Assembly (NCBI GenBank): GCA_032164295.1
Contig: JAJHTX010000003.1
Span: forward strand, 1,488,001 to 1,552,000
DNA length: 64,000 bases
Reading direction: 5' to 3'
DNA from: Inonotus obliquus
Taxonomy: Eukaryota > Basidiomycota > Agaricomycetes > Hymenochaetales > Hymenochaetaceae
The translations under genes and the position numbers were made by a program. Position 1 is the stretch's first letter, and the number at the start of each line of letters is the position of its first letter. Under the pieces are notes generated by a model that worked only from the letters and a program-made list of their open reading frames with translations, was not told where the DNA came from and ran no database searches. Positions 62,129-64,000 of this stretch are shown here, one piece after another.

Positions 62129-62425
62129 CAACCAACCTGGTTGGGATCTGCCGTGATACCTATGACAAATCCGCCTTCATCCAGATGGAAGGACACGTTC
62201 TTGCTACCATTCAGTGAACGTTGGATCATCCAACCGCAGAAGCTTGGCTTCGGTTCTATTGCTGTAGCTCGTCTGGAGAGAGTACAAAGGTTCAGCATGT
62301 TGCAAGATTTCTCATGGAAGTTACCCTTTTCTATCACAACTTCATCAAATTCTCGCCTTTCGCTATCGCCTTCGCATCGCTCATACTTGCACATCACGTT
62401 TGCCAAAAACCCTAACAGATTTATG
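62129..62425 (-). pseudogene. Unrecognised coding fragment interrupted by solo LTR 2
   Basis: After an acceptor-like CTGTTAG near 62418 the minus strand reads FLANVMCKYERCEGDSERRE, FDEVVIEKGNFHEKSCNMLN, IEPKPSFCGWMIQRSLNGSK and VSFHLDEGGFVIGITADPNQ up to the LTR edge. This looks like a true exon. The LTR inserted at its 3' end, and on the far side (below 60509) the interrupted frame continues for only a few codons. The family is not recognised. Confidence 0.45.
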
Positions 62426-62854
62426 ATGAGCCCGACATGATTAACTCCGTCCTGGGTATTTACACAAGTCGGGACGGATACTCGTCCTTAATCTTGCATG
62501 CAATTGTTTAGACTTGCTATGCGGGCTCAAAAGACTCATGACATTGGAGCGTATCAATGAGAGCGGCGAAGTCAGACGGCTGGCCGTTCTTCCGAACATA
62601 CAGGAAGTCTGGATCGATTTGTGGAGTCAGAAGAGAATTATTGGTGGAGTCAGAAGAGAATTATTGTGTACGGTGCTTTGATCATTTCTGGAAAGAAGGA
62701 AATTCCATCTGTTTGACGGAAGTTTACCTAGATTCTATGAGCAGCTCTTGGGGGGGACTTACACCAAAGAAGCAACAGAATGAACAAGCACATTGTGGCG
62801 CTAGATTAGATGGCGGTGAAAGTGGTGAGGATGGCTTCTACTCATCGCCCACTC
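62426..62854. other. Interval with a short tandem duplication
   Basis: Contains a 22-base tandem duplication (GGAGTCAGAAGAGAATTATT, twice) at about 62626-62668. An open frame at 62557-63027 runs into the minisatellite and is not considered a gene. Confidence 0.45.
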
Positions 62855-63715
62855 ACCGCCCTCCTATCGCCCTCCCATTGCCCTCCCATTGCCCTCTCAT
62901 TGCTCTCCCATTGCCCTCCCATTGCCCGCTCCATATCTACCTGGACGACACTTATAATATGAACCAGGATGATATTCTATTGTATATTTTAAATATCAGC
63001 CAAGTAGATATACTAATTTATATTTAAAATATTGCCAAGTAGATATCCTAATCGATATATAAAATATAAGGCTATCAATATTTACAGTGATTCCGGAAAA
63101 CCTTGTCTGAGGGGAGCTTTTTTTCTTTTTCTTTGTGTGTCTGACCAAAAAGGAAGATCTGTCTGAAAGTAGTTACCCTTATCTCTGGATGATAAAGTGT
63201 GATCAGTGTATGTCTCTGTGCATGCCTGGGGGCCTGGAGGTACCACTACCCACTAACACAAATGACCCCCCCCTAAGCCCTCTGAGCCCCTTCCAGCATC
63301 ACTATCTTCCATCATAGAATTTGAGAACACACAGAACAACTGAAAGAGAAGGGAGGGGAGGGAGGGAGGAACTGAGAGGGGATGCAAACAGATGCCCTTG
63401 GTCATGTGGTGGACACCTGCTGATCACACCTTACCATCCGGGGATAGGGGCTACTACTTTCGGATGGATTTTCCTTTTTGGTCAGACACACACAAAAAAA
63501 AGAAAAAAGCACCTCTCGGACAAGGTTTTCCGGAATCACTGTAAAATATCAGAGTGAAGTTGATATGCAAATCGACATTTAAAATATCGACACGTGGTTT
63601 ATATTTAAAATATCTTGCGGGTCGATATGCTTACCAGCATTTAAAATGACGGCAAAAAATATATTTAAAATTCCAACCTCACCTCCATCCTGATTTGCCC
63701 GCCGTGACTAGCTTA
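62855..63715. repeat. TTTAAA-rich repeat with minisatellite, copy 2 (inverted)
   Basis: Reverse-complement relative of 55448-56040. It has minisatellite units CCCTCCCATTG at 62865-62930, then spaced ATATTTTAAATATC palindromes, ending CCTGATTTGCCCGCCGTGA at about 63715. Its minisatellite is much shorter than in copy 1. It is interrupted by the Tc1/mariner MITE at 63084-63541, absent from copy 1. Confidence 0.8.
63084..63541. mobile_element. Tc1/mariner-type MITE, 458 bp, TA target duplication
   Basis: Terminal inverted repeats of about 65 bases begin CAGTGATTCCGGAAAACC and end GGTTTTCCGGAATCACTG, with small differences (CTGAGGGGAGC against CCGAGAGGTGC in reverse). It is flanked by TA at 63082-63083 and 63542-63543, the signature of this superfamily. 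The interior lacks a transposase. Confidence 0.92.
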
Positions 63716-64000
63716 ACAATATATCATTTGTAAATAATAATGGCTTGTCACCATGTACATGTAAGCAGGCACATGCACTTCCAGTTTTAAAGCTAACTAA
63801 CCTAAAGGAAATTCAAAAATACTTGAACGAGAAACGAAAAAACTACCTCTCATATTTCAGAATTGAAACCTGAAAAGATAACCCCTCATCCTCATCTGAA
63901 AGCAAAAGCCCCATACCAAGGAAAACGTCACACGCAAATGTGCACATACAAAAACCTCAGCTCATGGCGGCTTGAATAAGTCGATCAGACATTTAATCGA
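63716..64000. other. Window end, no gene seen
   Basis: AT-rich sequence without a supported gene; it may be the flank of a gene beyond the window. Confidence 0.4.

Noticed and set aside
56931..62132. One giant palindromic element with two LTR arms
   Set aside because: Each LTR has its own 5-bp target duplication (GACAA, CCAAC), so they are two independent solo insertions in opposite orientation and not arms of one element.

Overview
The window reads as nuclear DNA of a filamentous basidiomycete, most likely an agaricomycete. Genes are broken by many short introns (about 45-65 nt, GT..AG). The families seen are fungal: FunK1-type kinases, an AIM9-like phosphotransferase, a GH53 galactanase, a class 3 lipase, a beta-trefoil/aerolysin-type lectin and a ubiquitin-like/WLM metalloprotease. 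The exact species cannot be named from the sequence alone.

0.8-14.1 kb: an FAD phenol-hydroxylase-type monooxygenase (775-3258), then pantothenate synthetase (8312-9783, minus) beside the RNase P/MRP subunit Rpp40 (9997-11661, plus). PanC is flanked by a large inverted duplication. The arm at 10.5-14.1 kb carries the end of Rpp40 plus an unrecognised gene. The arm at 4.8-8.0 kb carries a truncated Rpp40 pseudogene plus a second copy of that gene. A 3' fragment of the monooxygenase sits at the junction, so the order of events can partly be read.

14.1-20.8 kb: degenerate protein kinase genes, an intact AIM9-like gene, and a third fragment of the duplicated unknown gene at its 5' end. 21.7-31.3 kb: an aldo/keto reductase, a second complete monooxygenase paralogue, a secreted GH53 endo-galactanase and a Ser/Pro-rich single-pass membrane protein. 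32-43.3 kb: a broken F-box-like gene, the ubiquitin-like/WLM protease, a small C2H2 zinc-finger gene, a secreted lipase and an ER thioredoxin/PDI-like protein ending in RDEL.

43.9-49.8 kb: a caspase-like (C14) peptidase gene transcribed away from an aerolysin-type pore-forming lectin gene. A decayed copy of the peptidase gene's N-terminal half and its flank lies on the other side of the lectin gene. Peptidase plus pore-former is the most suggestive gene pair in the window as a possible self-recognition, defence or cell-death module; that function is inference.

50-64 kb: transposon territory. It holds a decayed hAT element, a 655-bp non-autonomous hAT-like element with an 8-bp target duplication, a Tc1/mariner-type MITE with TA duplication, TTTAAA-rich repeats with a minisatellite, and CGGTA-rich repeats. 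It also holds two oppositely oriented solo LTRs of one family with independent 5-bp duplications (GACAA and CCAAC). Each LTR carries, upstream of its TATA box, a conserved open frame of about 280 codons that opens at the first bases of the LTR. An LTR that codes for protein in U3 is unusual, and I do not recognise the protein. Decayed pieces of host genes (Rad23, B-type cyclin) lie between the insertions.

No rRNA, tRNA or CRISPR array was recognised.
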